Assembly: GCF_003095655.1 (NCBI RefSeq)
Contig: NZ_CP029151.1
Coordinates: forward strand, 867,001 to 931,000
DNA from: Dokdonia sp. Dokd-P16
GTDB taxonomy: Bacteria; Bacteroidota; Bacteroidia; Flavobacteriales; Flavobacteriaceae
Direction of reading: 5' to 3'
DNA length: 64,000 nucleotides
A program made the translations under genes and the position numbers. Shown one piece after another: positions 26,401 through 34,509 of the stretch; the first letter of the stretch is position 1; every line of letters begins with the position of its first letter. The notes beneath the pieces were generated by a model. That model did not search any database and was not told the origin of the DNA. It was given only the letters and a program-made list of their open reading frames with translations.

Positions 26401-27910
26401 GTCTTCCATCTCCATCTGCATCTGGGCGACTACCCTCGGTAGCATTAATACCGTCATTTGCAAATTCTCCTACTTGATACACTTGACCTCCTACTGTATA
26501 TTGAAAGGCCACCCCAAGCACCTCATCATTATTTAATCGCTGACTAAGAGATATATAACCTAGTGCTGGATATAATGTAAACTGGGAGCTTTGTAATTGT
26601 CTAGCATTTTCAAGTAATACGTAGTCAGTTCCGTCCTGCACTGTGACGTTGCCAAAACCTTGACTAGCCGTCGCCACGTCTCTTATTGCAGGTGTAAGAA
26701 CAGACTGCACAGACTGATCATTTATACCACGCGGGTTGAAGTCGTTATTGCGGTTATCTGGAAATGCATTTACAGCGTTATTGATAAAACCTGGATTTGC
26801 TCCAGCATCGATGCCTATGTTTGCAGGATTAGATTCTCCTATATCTTGTATCGCAATTATATTTCGTGCGTTTGTAGTTTGGTTTTGTCTGTTTGTAATC
26901 CAAACTTCTACCCTAGTTACCTGGACTCCTCTGTTGTCTATAAATGGGTAATTTTTGAGAGCATCATTATAAGCATCTCTAAAGTAATGTGCTAAGAAGA
27001 AGTGACGGTTTTCATCATAATCTAATGCAGGTACTTCAAAGTCTTGCACAGTCGAACCACCCTCAGCAGTTACAGTTCTAGGTTGCGACTGGTTTTCAGA
27101 AAACACAGCCGTTACTCGCGTCTTTCCAAACTGCAACTCAGTTTTCACACCAAACAAACTCTGTGAACCTTGAATAAGTGCACTATTTAATGGCATTGAG
27201 ATGTTACCTACCTCAATTTTTTGGATTATATCATCCTCGGTAGGAGTGTATTCTAGCTTAATTTGATTTTGGAAATTAAAGGTAGACTCCGTATCGTAAT
27301 TTGCTGTTATCTGTAAACGCTCACCTACTTGACCTAGCAAGCTCAAGCTTATACGTTGATCAAAATCAAAGGTAAAATTACTACGGTTACGCGGTGAAAA
27401 TGCCGGGTTATCTTGTTTTGTAAATAACAGCCCAAGATCCATCTCTACAGATCCCTGAGGTGTAAACTCTATCTTATCTCCACCAAAAATACTTTTAAAC
27501 AGATCATTCTCAACATATAGTGATTTTACTAAGCTATTACGTGTATCGTCCTCATCAGACCTACCATCTACTGCACTAACTTTCTCTCTAAAATACTGAC
27601 GCATCTGCTCGTCACGCACTCTTTTTTGATACTCTGCTGGGGTTAAAATGAGAGGATATGTGATATTAAAACTCCCTAGCTCCTCAGTATATATATACCT
27701 GTCCAGTATAGCATCATATGTGTATTTTGAGACTATACTATTAGGATTAGGCAACACAAGACTACCTAATGAGAAGGTTGTAGCTGTAGAGTCTTGAGAT
27801 GCTGCATTCTCCTCTTCTTCCTGCGCCATTGCCACGGAGTTTCCTAGAAAGAAAAATCCAACTACAAACAATATCGCTATACGTACATTTAAATAATAGT
27901 GTTGCTTCAA
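20438..27910 (-). CDS. sprA: Cell surface/gliding motility protein SprA (type IX secretion translocon)
   Basis: A 2490-residue outer-membrane protein, the size expected for SprA, which forms the very large barrel of the type IX secretion translocon and is needed for gliding. It has a signal peptide (MKQHYYLNVR...VAMAQ, about 1-29), long beta-rich SprA-family sequence with FDFDQRISLSLLGQVGERL near residue 185, and an outer-membrane C-terminus FTLRYNFGN. An Asp-rich segment at about residues 490-560 (DADGDGRPDI, DQDGDNIADS, DVNGDGIL) looks like calcium-binding type-3 repeats. The gene follows ruvA by 7 bases, and the order ruvA, sprA, gcvH supports the call. Confidence 0.95.
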   Translation of the reverse strand: MKQHYYLNVRIAILFVVGFFFLGNSVAMAQEEEENAASQDSTATTFSLGSLVLPNPNSIVSKYTYDAILDRYIYTEELGSFNITYPLILTPAEYQKRVRDEQMRQYFREKVSAVDGRSDEDDTRNSLVKSLYVENDLFKSIFGGDKIEFTPQGSVEMDLGLLFTKQDNPAFSPRNRSNFTFDFDQRISLSLLGQVGERLQITANYDTESTFNFQNQIKLEYTPTEDDIIQKIEVGNISMPLNSALIQGSQSLFGVKTELQFGKTRVTAVFSENQSQPRTVTAEGGSTVQDFEVPALDYDENRHFFLAHYFRDAYNDALKNYPFIDNRGVQVTRVEVWITNRQNQTTNARNIIAIQDIGESNPANIGIDAGANPGFINNAVNAFPDNRNNDFNPRGINDQSVQSVLTPAIRDVATASQGFGNVTVQDGTDYVLLENARQLQSSQFTLYPALGYISLSQRLNNDEVLGVAFQYTVGGQVYQVGEFANDGINATEGSRPDADGDGRPDIIDADFGQGRPDQDGDNIADSADADVNGDGILNGQDVNGDGILDTVIPAGQAGSPVNLVVKMLKSNLTNVQEPIWDLMMKNIYPLGAFQLEQEGFRLNIVYSDPSPINFITPVGGAPLPTLFDGTNNDNTMDEGQDRGDLESNTLLRLFNLDRLTTFGDPQVGGDGFFDFVPGTTVHVQNGSIVFTTVEPFGETLFDLLSVNDGAETYENTETYNPHQDKYVYSSLYQSTKTIARDNAEKNKFLLKGRYKSAQEQGIPLGAFNVPQGSVTVTAGGRRLVEGLDYTVNYQLGRVIILDKSLEASGIPISASVENNAIFGQQNKRFTGINVEHQFNENFIVGGTFLNLNERPLTQKATYSFEPINNTIVGLNASYSTELPFLTRWVNKLPNIDTDVVSNLSVRGEVAYLIPGQPKGTDFNGEATSYVDDFEGSQTSIDIGGALQWSLSSAPVGFGGELANGDLSTGYRRAKFAWYSIDPIFYNNQRPSGISDDDLSLAETRRVFRDEIFPQQDIIAGQTQALFTLDLAYFPGERGPYNFSPDAADGMLSNPQQNFGGITRQLTSTDFEQANVEFVEFWLLDPFFGDGDTTNAGGNLTLNLGSISEDILKDGRKQYENGLPNEGGDESTSETVWGKVPTNQSLVYAFDTEGQQRTNQDVGYDGLSDVEEAMEFPNFAGLPDPAGDNYNYFLNTEGGVVERYRDYNNNQGNSPVEVTQTNRGSTTFPDVEDVNRDNTMNTVDAYFEYELPINPASLSVENNPFVTDVRELTVTTQNGNQLPTRWVQFRVPINQATNVVGGINDFRSIRFMRMYMSGWQEDVVLRFGTLDLVRGDFRRYLLTLDPNENTQINDADNTQFEVAAVNIEANETRQPVPYALPPGVERERLNNNNNNIRQNEQSLSLRVQNLEEQDARGVYKYYNLDMRQYKNLKMFMHAEPIVENGLDNQNLVGFIRMGTDLNSNFYQIELPLQPTAFNVSNQDRDAIWPAANELDLPLELLQIIKSKVIAGDVESDPDDITYFDQNGDRILNPESMCYEEGQLRIGIQGLPSFGDVRTLMLGVKNGNPTSNQAMGCSPGEIDGEVWFNELRLSDLTNDGGYAGVLSVDGNIADFANVSATGRLSTVGFGSIEQNAGERSLEDVTQYDIVTNLNAGQLLPKKWGLQLPLNYAIGEQSITPKFNPLYEDVELDTSLDNAASQEERDNIEDYSVDYTKRQSFSAIGVRKERTDTERKPMPYDIENLTFSYSYNQTDHKDFEIEESRDQNVRLGGTYNYSFNSKPVEPFAKNDSLFTGKYYKFLKDLNFNYLPSNIAVQSNVVRQYNQQKFRDVFANEDDIAVPRLFQRNYLFDWGYSVDFPITKSLRLNYNVNHNRIVRNYLDNDGTPAFLDDAGQEVDGYGIYNGFFDVGTPDTHFGVLQLNYDLPFDKIPFTEWIAATYAYTANYRWQRGSQQFQVLDNIPEIGNSVENTNTHAINGTFDMEKLYKYVGLTKKKKQRATSTRPRGLPSPEDDRNSKIDKLKEDASSDGTASGLSTSDKALNTGVGLLTAIKRVQLTYEESNGIYLPGYLPSVGFAGSLRPTPGFIFGSQAEVRELAASNGWLTLFQDFNQQYREIESRDLAIQARIGLLKDLDIDLNLNRVFQENYQENYRVNQQSLAYQSLTGNSFGRFNISTVLIGTAFAQSTSESSSTFNTFRENRLAVANRLATEFYGTNTFEVDADGYPEGFGRTNQKVLLPAFLAAYSGKDVNKTDTGFLRSIPLPNWNIKYTGLMNIKWFKDKFKRFSVQHGYTAGYSVNNYLTNLAYNRNTDSDPATAQRDQAGNFLNQTLLSNVTLTEQFTPLVRLDFEMKNSVKILAEIKRDRALGLSFDNNLLTEIKGNEYILGLGYRIKDLRFVTNFGGSRRVLKSDLNFKADFSLRQNETIIRYLDIDNSQTTAGQDIYGLRFTTDYALSKNLTALFFYDHTFSTFAISTAFPQTTIRSGFTLRYNFGN

Positions 27911-27917
27911 AATATGC

Positions 27918-28499
27918 CTACAGTTTTTTTAATGCCTCCTTGATAATCGTTTCTACGCTTGCGTCTGGCTTTTCTTTTACAATAGCCGTACAGACTTTTT
28001 CTGCTTGCTTACGCGCAAAACCTAATGTCTCTAAAGCAGATAACGCCTCTTCTTTGCTAGTATTGCTTTGCACAGCATTTTCGCTACTCATATCGTACAC
28101 CTTCAGGATCTTATCCTTTAGGTCGAGTATTACTCGCTGGGCTGTTTTTGCTCCTATTCCCTTAATACTTTGTATGGTTGCTACATCATTTGATGCAATA
28201 GCTTGTTTAATCTGATTAGGATCTAGCGAGGACAACATTGTTCTTGCCGTACTTGCCCCTATCCCAGAAACAGACAGTAGTAATCTAAAAATCTCACGTT
28301 CCATCACCTCCATAAACCCAAAAAGTGTATGGCTATCTTCTTTAACTTGTAGATGGGTGTGTAACTTTAAAGCCTCGCTATCTCCTAGCTGCCCAAAAGT
28401 GTGCAATGAGATATTAATAAAATACCCTACTCCATTGCAGTCTAGTACTACGTGAGTTGGATTTTTTTCTATAAGTCTTCCGCTTAAGTGAGTGATCAT
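27918..28499 (-). CDS. ruvA: Holliday junction branch migration protein RuvA
   Basis: A 193-residue protein of normal length. It has the N-terminal OB-fold domain (MITHLSGRLIEKNPTHVVLDCNGVGY), the helix-hairpin-helix region (LLSVSGIGASTAR and IQSIKGIGAKTAQR, about residues 72-130) and the small C-terminal domain III (about 147-193) that contacts RuvB. RuvA tetramers bind Holliday junctions and load RuvB, encoded here at 35951-36973 in a separate unit. It is transcribed upstream of sprA with only 7 bases between, so a housekeeping recombination gene and a secretion gene share a transcript. Confidence 0.96.
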   Translation of the reverse strand: MITHLSGRLIEKNPTHVVLDCNGVGYFINISLHTFGQLGDSEALKLHTHLQVKEDSHTLFGFMEVMEREIFRLLLSVSGIGASTARTMLSSLDPNQIKQAIASNDVATIQSIKGIGAKTAQRVILDLKDKILKVYDMSSENAVQSNTSKEEALSALETLGFARKQAEKVCTAIVKEKPDASVETIIKEALKKL

Positions 28500-28567
28500 T
28501 TAACAAATAATTAAGGAGCGTAAATGTAAGAAAATTATGTCTAGGAGATTGCCAATTTTAATGGTTA

Positions 28568-28719
28568 CGCTTTCGCGAAAATGAAACCACTCAAAACCAT
28601 GTGATTTCATTAAAAACTAATGAATAATCCTTCCTCTTTTCATCAATAAAACCACTCACAAAAAAAGAGGTGTAAACATTACATTTTACACCTCTTTGTA
28701 TCAAGTTTTCGCGAAAGCG
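28568..28719. repeat. Inverted pair of asymmetric palindrome copies flanking the maeB terminator
   Basis: CGCTTTCGCGAAAA (28568-28581) and TTTTCGCGAAAGCG (28706-28719) are the same two arms in the same orientation as the pair at 20362-20426, here 124 bases apart with the maeB terminator between them. Confidence 0.85.
28664..28697 (-). terminator. Terminator of maeB
   Basis: A 13-bp stem AAAGAGGTGTAAA / TTTACACCTCTTT with an 8-base loop and a T-run on the minus strand. Confidence 0.88.
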
Positions 28720-28730
28720 AAATCTATATA

Positions 28731-31034
28731 TTACTTCTGTTCTTGCGCACGGCGCACTTCTTGTTTTTGTTTTTTCTGAGCATCAATAACCGTAATTGCA
28801 GCCATACTAACCATTTCATCTACACTTGCTCCTAGCTGAAGTACGTGCACAGGCTTACGCATGCCTAACAAAATAGGTCCTATGTTATCTGCTTTCTCAA
28901 GCTCCTTAATCACTTTATAGGTAATGTTTGCACTATCTATATTTGAAAATACAAGTGTGTTTACTTTTCTTCCTGCTAGTTTTGAGAAAGGAAATTTTGC
29001 CTGCAACATTTCCCTGTTGAGAGCAAAATCTGCTTGTACTTCACCATCTACCACAAGATCTGGATAGTAACGGTGCAAATAAGACACCGCCTTACTCACC
29101 TCTGTAGCTTTCTCATGTCCAGAAGATCCAAAGTTTGAATAACTTACCATAGCCACTACTGGCTCAAGACCAAACATCTTTACGGTAGCCGACGTCATTT
29201 GGGCGATTTTAGCAAGTTCCTTTGCAGTTGGATTAATATTTATTGAAGTATCTGCAAGAAACAAAGGTCCTCTTGATGTCACCATCAAGTTACAAGCTGC
29301 TACTTTTTGAACACCAGGCGCAGTACCTATAACTTCAAGCACTGGCTTTATCACAGTAGGATAACTACGACTATAACCAGATAACATACCATCTGCATCA
29401 CCTTCATTTACCATCATAGAAGCAAAATAATCGCGACGCTTTACTTGACGCCTTGCATCAAGATATGTGATACCCTTGCGCTTACGTGTGTTCCAGTATA
29501 TGTTTGCATAGCGATCTACTTGATCTTTTTCCTCATTAGATAAAGGATCTATAATCTCTACATCTGCTTCAAAACCTATTTCTTCTTTAAGCTCAAGTAT
29601 CACCTCTCTGTTACCTAATAACACAGGGATTGCAATCCCTTCCTCATGCACAATCTGAGCAGCTTTTAGTACATCCAGCTGATCTGACTCTGCAAAGATG
29701 ATACGCTTAGGATCAAGCCTAGCTCTATCAAGCAGTAATCTTACAATCTTATTATCTTCTCCTAGGCGTTCTAATAACTCATCATTATAAGACTCCCAGT
29801 CTGTTATAGGTTCAAGTGCAACTCCACTATCCATAGCAGCTTTTGCAACTGCTGGAGGAATTGTTGTTATCAATCTCGGGTCAAAAGGCTTTGGGATAAT
29901 ATAATCTCGTCCAAAGGTAAATCGTGTTGCTCCGTATGCAATATTTACCTGCTCTGGAACTGGCTCTTTTGCTAGTTGAGCCAGTGCTTTTACAGCCGCC
30001 ATTTTCATTTCTTCATTTATTGCCGTTGCTCTTACATCAAGCGCTCCACGGAAAATAAAAGGAAAACCAAGCACATTATTAACCTGATTAGGATGGTCAG
30101 AACGGCCCGTCGCCATAATAAGATCTGGTCGAGAAGTAATTGCTACGTTATAATCGATCTCTGGTGTTGGGTTTGCCATCGCAAAGACTATAGGATCATT
30201 TGCCATAGATCTAATCATATCTGGTGATACAATATTACCTACAGATAGTCCTAAAAACACATCTGCATCTACCATGGCTTCTGCTAGATTCTTATAATCT
30301 TTGTTACTCTTAAATTTTACCTGCTCTGGAGAAAGATCTTTTCGATCTGCTCGTAGCAAACCGTTTATATCAAACATTGATATATTTTCCAGCTTAGCAC
30401 CTAGTAAGTGATATAGGTTCATGCAAGAGATAGCAGCGCTTCCCGCACCACTCACCACAATCTTTACATCTTCAATACGTTTACCTGCAATTTCTAATGC
30501 ATTAAGCATTGCCGCAGCCGAAATAATTGCTGTACCATGCTGATCATCATGCATCACTGGTATATCCAACTCTGCTTTAAGTCTGCGTTCTATTTCAAAA
30601 GCTTCTGGAGCTTTGATATCTTCTAAGTTAATACCTCCAAAAGTAGGCGCTATATTCTTTACAGTCTCTACAAAAGCATCTACATCCTTAGTATCTACCT
30701 CTATATCAAACACATCAATACCAGCAAATATTTTAAACAATAGACCTTTACCTTCCATAACGGGCTTAGACGCTTCTGGCCCTATATCTCCCAGTCCTAA
30801 AACTGCGGTACCATTTGTGATTACAGCAACTAGGTTACCCTTTGCCGTATATTTATAAACGTTATTTACATCTTTTGCAATCTCTAGACAAGGCTCTGCT
30901 ACACCAGGAGAATATGCTAGCGCGAGATCACGCTGGCTAGAATACTTCTTCGTAGGAACTACGGCAATTTTACCTGGTTTAGGCTTTGCGTGATACACGA
31001 GAGCTTCTCTACGCTTGTTGCTGTTTTGACTCAT
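28731..31034 (-). CDS. maeB: NADP-dependent malic enzyme with phosphotransacetylase-like domain
   Basis: A 767-residue hybrid protein: malic enzyme N-terminal and NAD(P)-binding domains (about residues 1-425; AYSPGVAEPC, MHDDQHGTAI, VVSGAGSAAISC) fused to a phosphate acetyl/butyryltransferase-like domain (about 430-755; RIIFAESDQLDVLKAA). It decarboxylates malate to pyruvate and makes NADPH. In characterised MaeB enzymes the C-terminal domain is regulatory (acetyl-CoA) rather than an active transacetylase. The gene precedes ruvA but a terminator and palindromes lie between, so it is its own unit. The ATG at 31034 fits a -7 element 24 bases upstream. Confidence 0.95.
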   Translation of the reverse strand: MSQNSNKRREALVYHAKPKPGKIAVVPTKKYSSQRDLALAYSPGVAEPCLEIAKDVNNVYKYTAKGNLVAVITNGTAVLGLGDIGPEASKPVMEGKGLLFKIFAGIDVFDIEVDTKDVDAFVETVKNIAPTFGGINLEDIKAPEAFEIERRLKAELDIPVMHDDQHGTAIISAAAMLNALEIAGKRIEDVKIVVSGAGSAAISCMNLYHLLGAKLENISMFDINGLLRADRKDLSPEQVKFKSNKDYKNLAEAMVDADVFLGLSVGNIVSPDMIRSMANDPIVFAMANPTPEIDYNVAITSRPDLIMATGRSDHPNQVNNVLGFPFIFRGALDVRATAINEEMKMAAVKALAQLAKEPVPEQVNIAYGATRFTFGRDYIIPKPFDPRLITTIPPAVAKAAMDSGVALEPITDWESYNDELLERLGEDNKIVRLLLDRARLDPKRIIFAESDQLDVLKAAQIVHEEGIAIPVLLGNREVILELKEEIGFEADVEIIDPLSNEEKDQVDRYANIYWNTRKRKGITYLDARRQVKRRDYFASMMVNEGDADGMLSGYSRSYPTVIKPVLEVIGTAPGVQKVAACNLMVTSRGPLFLADTSININPTAKELAKIAQMTSATVKMFGLEPVVAMVSYSNFGSSGHEKATEVSKAVSYLHRYYPDLVVDGEVQADFALNREMLQAKFPFSKLAGRKVNTLVFSNIDSANITYKVIKELEKADNIGPILLGMRKPVHVLQLGASVDEMVSMAAITVIDAQKKQKQEVRRAQEQK

Positions 31035-31057
31035 AAAGTTGATTTGTATTTGACTTA

Positions 31058-31065
31058 CAAAAATA
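31058..31065 (-). promoter_or_regulatory. Putative -7 element TATTTTTG of maeB
   Basis: Exact TAnnTTTG match on the minus strand, 23 bases before the ATG. The -33 element is not convincing. Confidence 0.45.
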
Positions 31066-31121
31066 CTGATTTCCTAATAGGTCACATAAGCTATGGAACA
31101 TTATAGTTATGAGGTTACGTT

Positions 31122-32075
31122 CTATTTAAAATCTAATAATTGCGTTAAGATATCTACGTTTTGAGGAAGCCTGCCTACATGCTGTAATTTGATTGCAGCT
31201 AGTGACAGCGCAACTTTAAGACAACGTTCGATTTCATATTCTTTAATGTATGCAAATAAAAAGCCGCTCCAGAAGGCATCTCCTGCACCCGTAGCGTCAA
31301 GAATATTTTCTACCCTTGCTGCTGGTAGTTCAATTATTTCTTGAGATTTGTTTTTACGCTTTCGCGAAAGCTTAACCCCATCAGAGCCTAGCGTGAGACA
31401 AACGAGCTCAACACCAAAATCACTATGAAAGAAATCAAATATCTCATCATGAGATTTACGTTCTCCAAACAAGCGCTCCATATCATCTTCGCTTATTTTC
31501 ACTAGCGGATTATATGAACAGTATTGTCTAAAAGTCTCCATCGCCTTTTCTCTCTTTGGAAAAATACGTGGAGAATAATTAAGATCAATACTCAAGGTAC
31601 ATCCTGCCTCAAATGCTTTCTTTGCTTTATTCAAGATAGTAGTGCGAGCAGGATTTTTACTTAATGCAAAAGCGGTGGTGTGAAAAATGGAAGTCTTTTC
31701 AATAAGCTCATCTGGAATTTGATCTTCGGTGATTTTCGTATCTGCATAGCGATAGGCAATAAAATCTGGTGTTCCCGTTGTTTTCGAAACAAAGATTACA
31801 CTCGTAGGATTTACAGCATCTGTTCGCACAAGATCTGTTTGCACTCCATTCTCTGCAAGTTTTTCTTCTATATAAATACCTAGACCATCGTCACCTCTAG
31901 TAGCTGCAAGCTTTACATTCATGCCTAATCTAGATAAATTCATAGCCACATTTGTCGGGCTACCACCTAGATACCTGTGATAATCTCTAGTTTGATCAAT
32001 TCGCACTTCCTTTTGGTGACCTATGAAGTCTATTAAAACCTCACCTACACATATGATATCGATATCTCTACTCAC
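31122..32075 (-). CDS. PfkB family carbohydrate kinase (fructokinase-like)
   Basis: A 317-residue ribokinase/PfkB-fold sugar kinase. It has the N-terminal GGSPTNVAMNLSRLG signature (about residues 37-51) and the catalytic DATGAGDAF motif (about 263-271) with the Asp base. Residues in the first half (GEVLIDF) are typical of fructokinases. It probably phosphorylates the sugar imported by the transporter encoded 44 bases upstream in the same operon; fructose is the best guess. A palindrome copy encodes KLSRKRKN in a variable loop at about residues 236-243. Confidence 0.85.
   Translation of the reverse strand: MSRDIDIICVGEVLIDFIGHQKEVRIDQTRDYHRYLGGSPTNVAMNLSRLGMNVKLAATRGDDGLGIYIEEKLAENGVQTDLVRTDAVNPTSVIFVSKTTGTPDFIAYRYADTKITEDQIPDELIEKTSIFHTTAFALSKNPARTTILNKAKKAFEAGCTLSIDLNYSPRIFPKREKAMETFRQYCSYNPLVKISEDDMERLFGERKSHDEIFDFFHSDFGVELVCLTLGSDGVKLSRKRKNKSQEIIELPAARVENILDATGAGDAFWSGFLFAYIKEYEIERCLKVALSLAAIKLQHVGRLPQNVDILTQLLDFK
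31357..31371. repeat. Dispersed palindrome copy inside coding sequence (LSRKR frame)
   Basis: CGCTTTCGCGAAAGC within the PfkB kinase gene, read on the minus strand as KLSRKRKN. Confidence 0.9.
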
Positions 32076-32119
32076 GTCTTTTTAGAATTTTGATACTTAT
32101 AAATGATGTAAACTACTAA

Positions 32120-33457
32120 TTACTCTGGTTGATTATATACTTCTTGCGCTTGCTTAGGTGTCAACCTAAGTGCTAGAATAGCCGATATCAAGAAAAACAC
32201 TCCCGCAAATAATATTGCGTTTATAGCATTTCCTCCCAGCAAATATTTATAAATAGGACCAAAAGTCACGGTCTCGATTGCCATAGGTATAACAATCATC
32301 ATATTTAAAATACCCATATAAATACCACGCTTAGTTTGAGGTACAATTTTAGAAACCATCGTATATGGGATTCCCATCATTGCAGCCCAACCTATCCCAA
32401 AAAGAATCATAGGTGCCAATACTAAATTTGCATCGTTTATATATGGGATCAAAAACATAGCGATTGCTGTACCTAGTAAACTTGCTGCATAAATTTTCTT
32501 ACCTCCATACTTTAACGTGAGCGGCACGAGCACAAGAGCAACGACCATAGTCACAGAGTTGTAGGTTAAACTCATTTTTGCAGATTGTGATGCAGCTTCT
32601 CCAATAGTGAAATTTAATGTATCTCTAAACATAGGAACATTAAATTGCCAATACACAAACAGTGCATACCATTGAAATAGATACACACCTGCCACCTTCC
32701 ACATAAATGGAGGCATTGTTTTTACGGTTTGAGCAATCTCAACAAATGGATGTTTAAATTTTTCTATAAATGATAGTCCTCTAAATTCCTTGATTTGCAC
32801 CATCTCCCCTTCAGAAGGTGGTATTTCTTTAGTCCTACTAACAGACCATAATATGGTTGTGATAGATAATATCGCTCCTATAAAAAATGAGTAGTATAAC
32901 CATTGGGGTATACTTCCTACAATTTCTTCTGCCACTCCAAAAATCTCTTGAAAGTATATAATAGATAGCATCGCAATCACTGTTCCCGCGCCTACAAAAA
33001 GACTTTGCATTTGGTAACCAAGGCTTAGTTGCTTTTGCGGCAACTTATCTCCTACTAGTGCTCTATACGGCTCCATAGCCATGTTATTACCTATGTCGAG
33101 TATCCAAAGCAATGCAACTGCTACCCACAACACTGGACTAAATGGGAATGCAAAAAGACATATACTACCTATTAGAGCACCTATCAAGAAAAAAGGTTTT
33201 CTTCTTCCAAACTTTGGCGACCATGTTTTGTCACTTATCGCACCTATAATAGGCTGCACAATTAATCCTGTTATAGGCCCTGCTATATTGAGAATAGGCA
33301 GCAAATCTTCGGCTGCTCCTAGATATAAGAATATAGGATTTATAGCTGTTTGTTGAAGTCCAAAGGAAAATTGAATCCCTAAGAAACCAACGTTCATATT
33401 AAAAATTTGCCAGAATGAGAGGTTAGGCTTTTTAATGGAGCTTAGTATTTTATTCAT
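32120..33457 (-). CDS. MFS sugar transporter (SLC45/GPH-like)
   Basis: A 445-residue major facilitator protein with twelve predicted helices. The loop after helix 2 reads GAISDKTWSPKFGRRKPFF, the signature of the SLC45-like sugar:proton symporters related to plant sucrose carriers. Family members move sucrose, maltose or related sugars. It leads an operon with a PfkB kinase downstream, which fits uptake and phosphorylation of a hexose or a disaccharide product. No hydrolase lies nearby, so the exact sugar remains open. Confidence 0.85.
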   Translation of the reverse strand: MNKILSSIKKPNLSFWQIFNMNVGFLGIQFSFGLQQTAINPIFLYLGAAEDLLPILNIAGPITGLIVQPIIGAISDKTWSPKFGRRKPFFLIGALIGSICLFAFPFSPVLWVAVALLWILDIGNNMAMEPYRALVGDKLPQKQLSLGYQMQSLFVGAGTVIAMLSIIYFQEIFGVAEEIVGSIPQWLYYSFFIGAILSITTILWSVSRTKEIPPSEGEMVQIKEFRGLSFIEKFKHPFVEIAQTVKTMPPFMWKVAGVYLFQWYALFVYWQFNVPMFRDTLNFTIGEAASQSAKMSLTYNSVTMVVALVLVPLTLKYGGKKIYAASLLGTAIAMFLIPYINDANLVLAPMILFGIGWAAMMGIPYTMVSKIVPQTKRGIYMGILNMMIVIPMAIETVTFGPIYKYLLGGNAINAILFAGVFFLISAILALRLTPKQAQEVYNQPE

Positions 33458-33577
33458 AAGATAGTGCGTAGTTATTGCAGTGTAGCGATAGTAATATCCG
33501 TAATAATTTTTAAAATACCCGTAGAGAATTTCAAATTATGATACTATAACGTTTTCGTAAAAAAGCAATTTTTTTCA

Positions 33578-34507
33578 TTATGGCCGTTTAAGTGCATCTA
33601 TATTGCGCTGTAACCCTGAAAACTTGGTGCGTTTTACTGCAGATTTTTTAAAGATTTCTGAAAATACCTCTTGCGTGATTTCTTCCCACTGCTTCTTTGA
33701 ATTGGAAAGCAATTCTGGATGAGGGTCAAATAGTGGCTCACTATGCGCTTTTGAAAAACGATTCCAAGGACATACATCTTGACACACGTCACAACCAAAC
33801 ATCCAGTCGTCTAGATGTGGCTTTGCATAGTCAGGAATTTGATTTTTTAACTCAATCGTAAAGTAACTTATACATTTACTACCATCTACCTTATAAGGCT
33901 CTACAATAGCATCTGTAGGACATGCGTCTATGCACGCTGTACAACTACCACAGTGATCTGTTACAGGTGTGTCGTATTCCAGATCTAGATCAATCACTAA
34001 TTCTGCTATGAAGTAGAAAGAACCAGCTTTCTTAGAAAGTAGATTACTGTGTTTACCTATCCAACCAAGTCCACTCATCTTTGCCCATGCTTTATCAAGC
34101 ACTGGAGCGCTATCTACAAAGGCACGCCCGTGCACATCCCCTATTTCCTCTTGTATATTGTGTAAAAACTCTTTGAGTTTATCCTTTATCACAAAGTGAT
34201 AATCGCGGCCATAAGCATACTTAGATATCTTGTACGAATCCTTATTTTGAATTTCGTGAGGATAATAATTAAGCAATAGAGAAATCACACTTTTTGAGCC
34301 CTCCACAAGCTTAGTTGGGTCAAGGCGCATATCGAAGTAGTTCTCCATATACTGCATCTCGCCATTCATATTTTGCTTAAGCCATGACTCAAGTCGAGGT
34401 GCCTCCTCTTCTAGAAAACCAGCTTTACTTATACCACAAGACATAAAACCCAGGCGAGTGGCTTCGGCTTTAATGAAGGTTGTATGTTTTGCTCGATTTT
34501 CAATCAT
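33578..34507 (-). CDS. queG: Epoxyqueuosine reductase
   Basis: A 309-residue iron-sulfur and cobalamin enzyme that carries out the last step of queuosine synthesis in tRNA, reducing epoxyqueuosine. It carries two 4Fe-4S clusters in [12 protein letters not shown] (about residues 188-199) and [14 protein letters not shown] (about 236-249), and the length is right for the family. No other queuosine gene is in the window. It starts two bases after the stop of the cytochrome P450 gene and is probably translated from the same transcript. Confidence 0.93.
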   Translation of the reverse strand: MIENRAKHTTFIKAEATRLGFMSCGISKAGFLEEEAPRLESWLKQNMNGEMQYMENYFDMRLDPTKLVEGSKSVISLLLNYYPHEIQNKDSYKISKYAYGRDYHFVIKDKLKEFLHNIQEEIGDVHGRAFVDSAPVLDKAWAKMSGLGWIGKHSNLLSKKAGSFYFIAELVIDLDLEYDTPVTDHCGSCTACIDACPTDAIVEPYKVDGSKCISYFTIELKNQIPDYAKPHLDDWMFGCDVCQDVCPWNRFSKAHSEPLFDPHPELLSNSKKQWEEITQEVFSEIFKKSAVKRTKFSGLQRNIDALKRP

Positions 34508-34509
34508 TA

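Noticed and set aside
27799-28215. Plus-strand 138-codon frame across the ruvA-sprA junction
   Set aside because: It overlaps two well-identified genes on the other strand and has no recognisable features.
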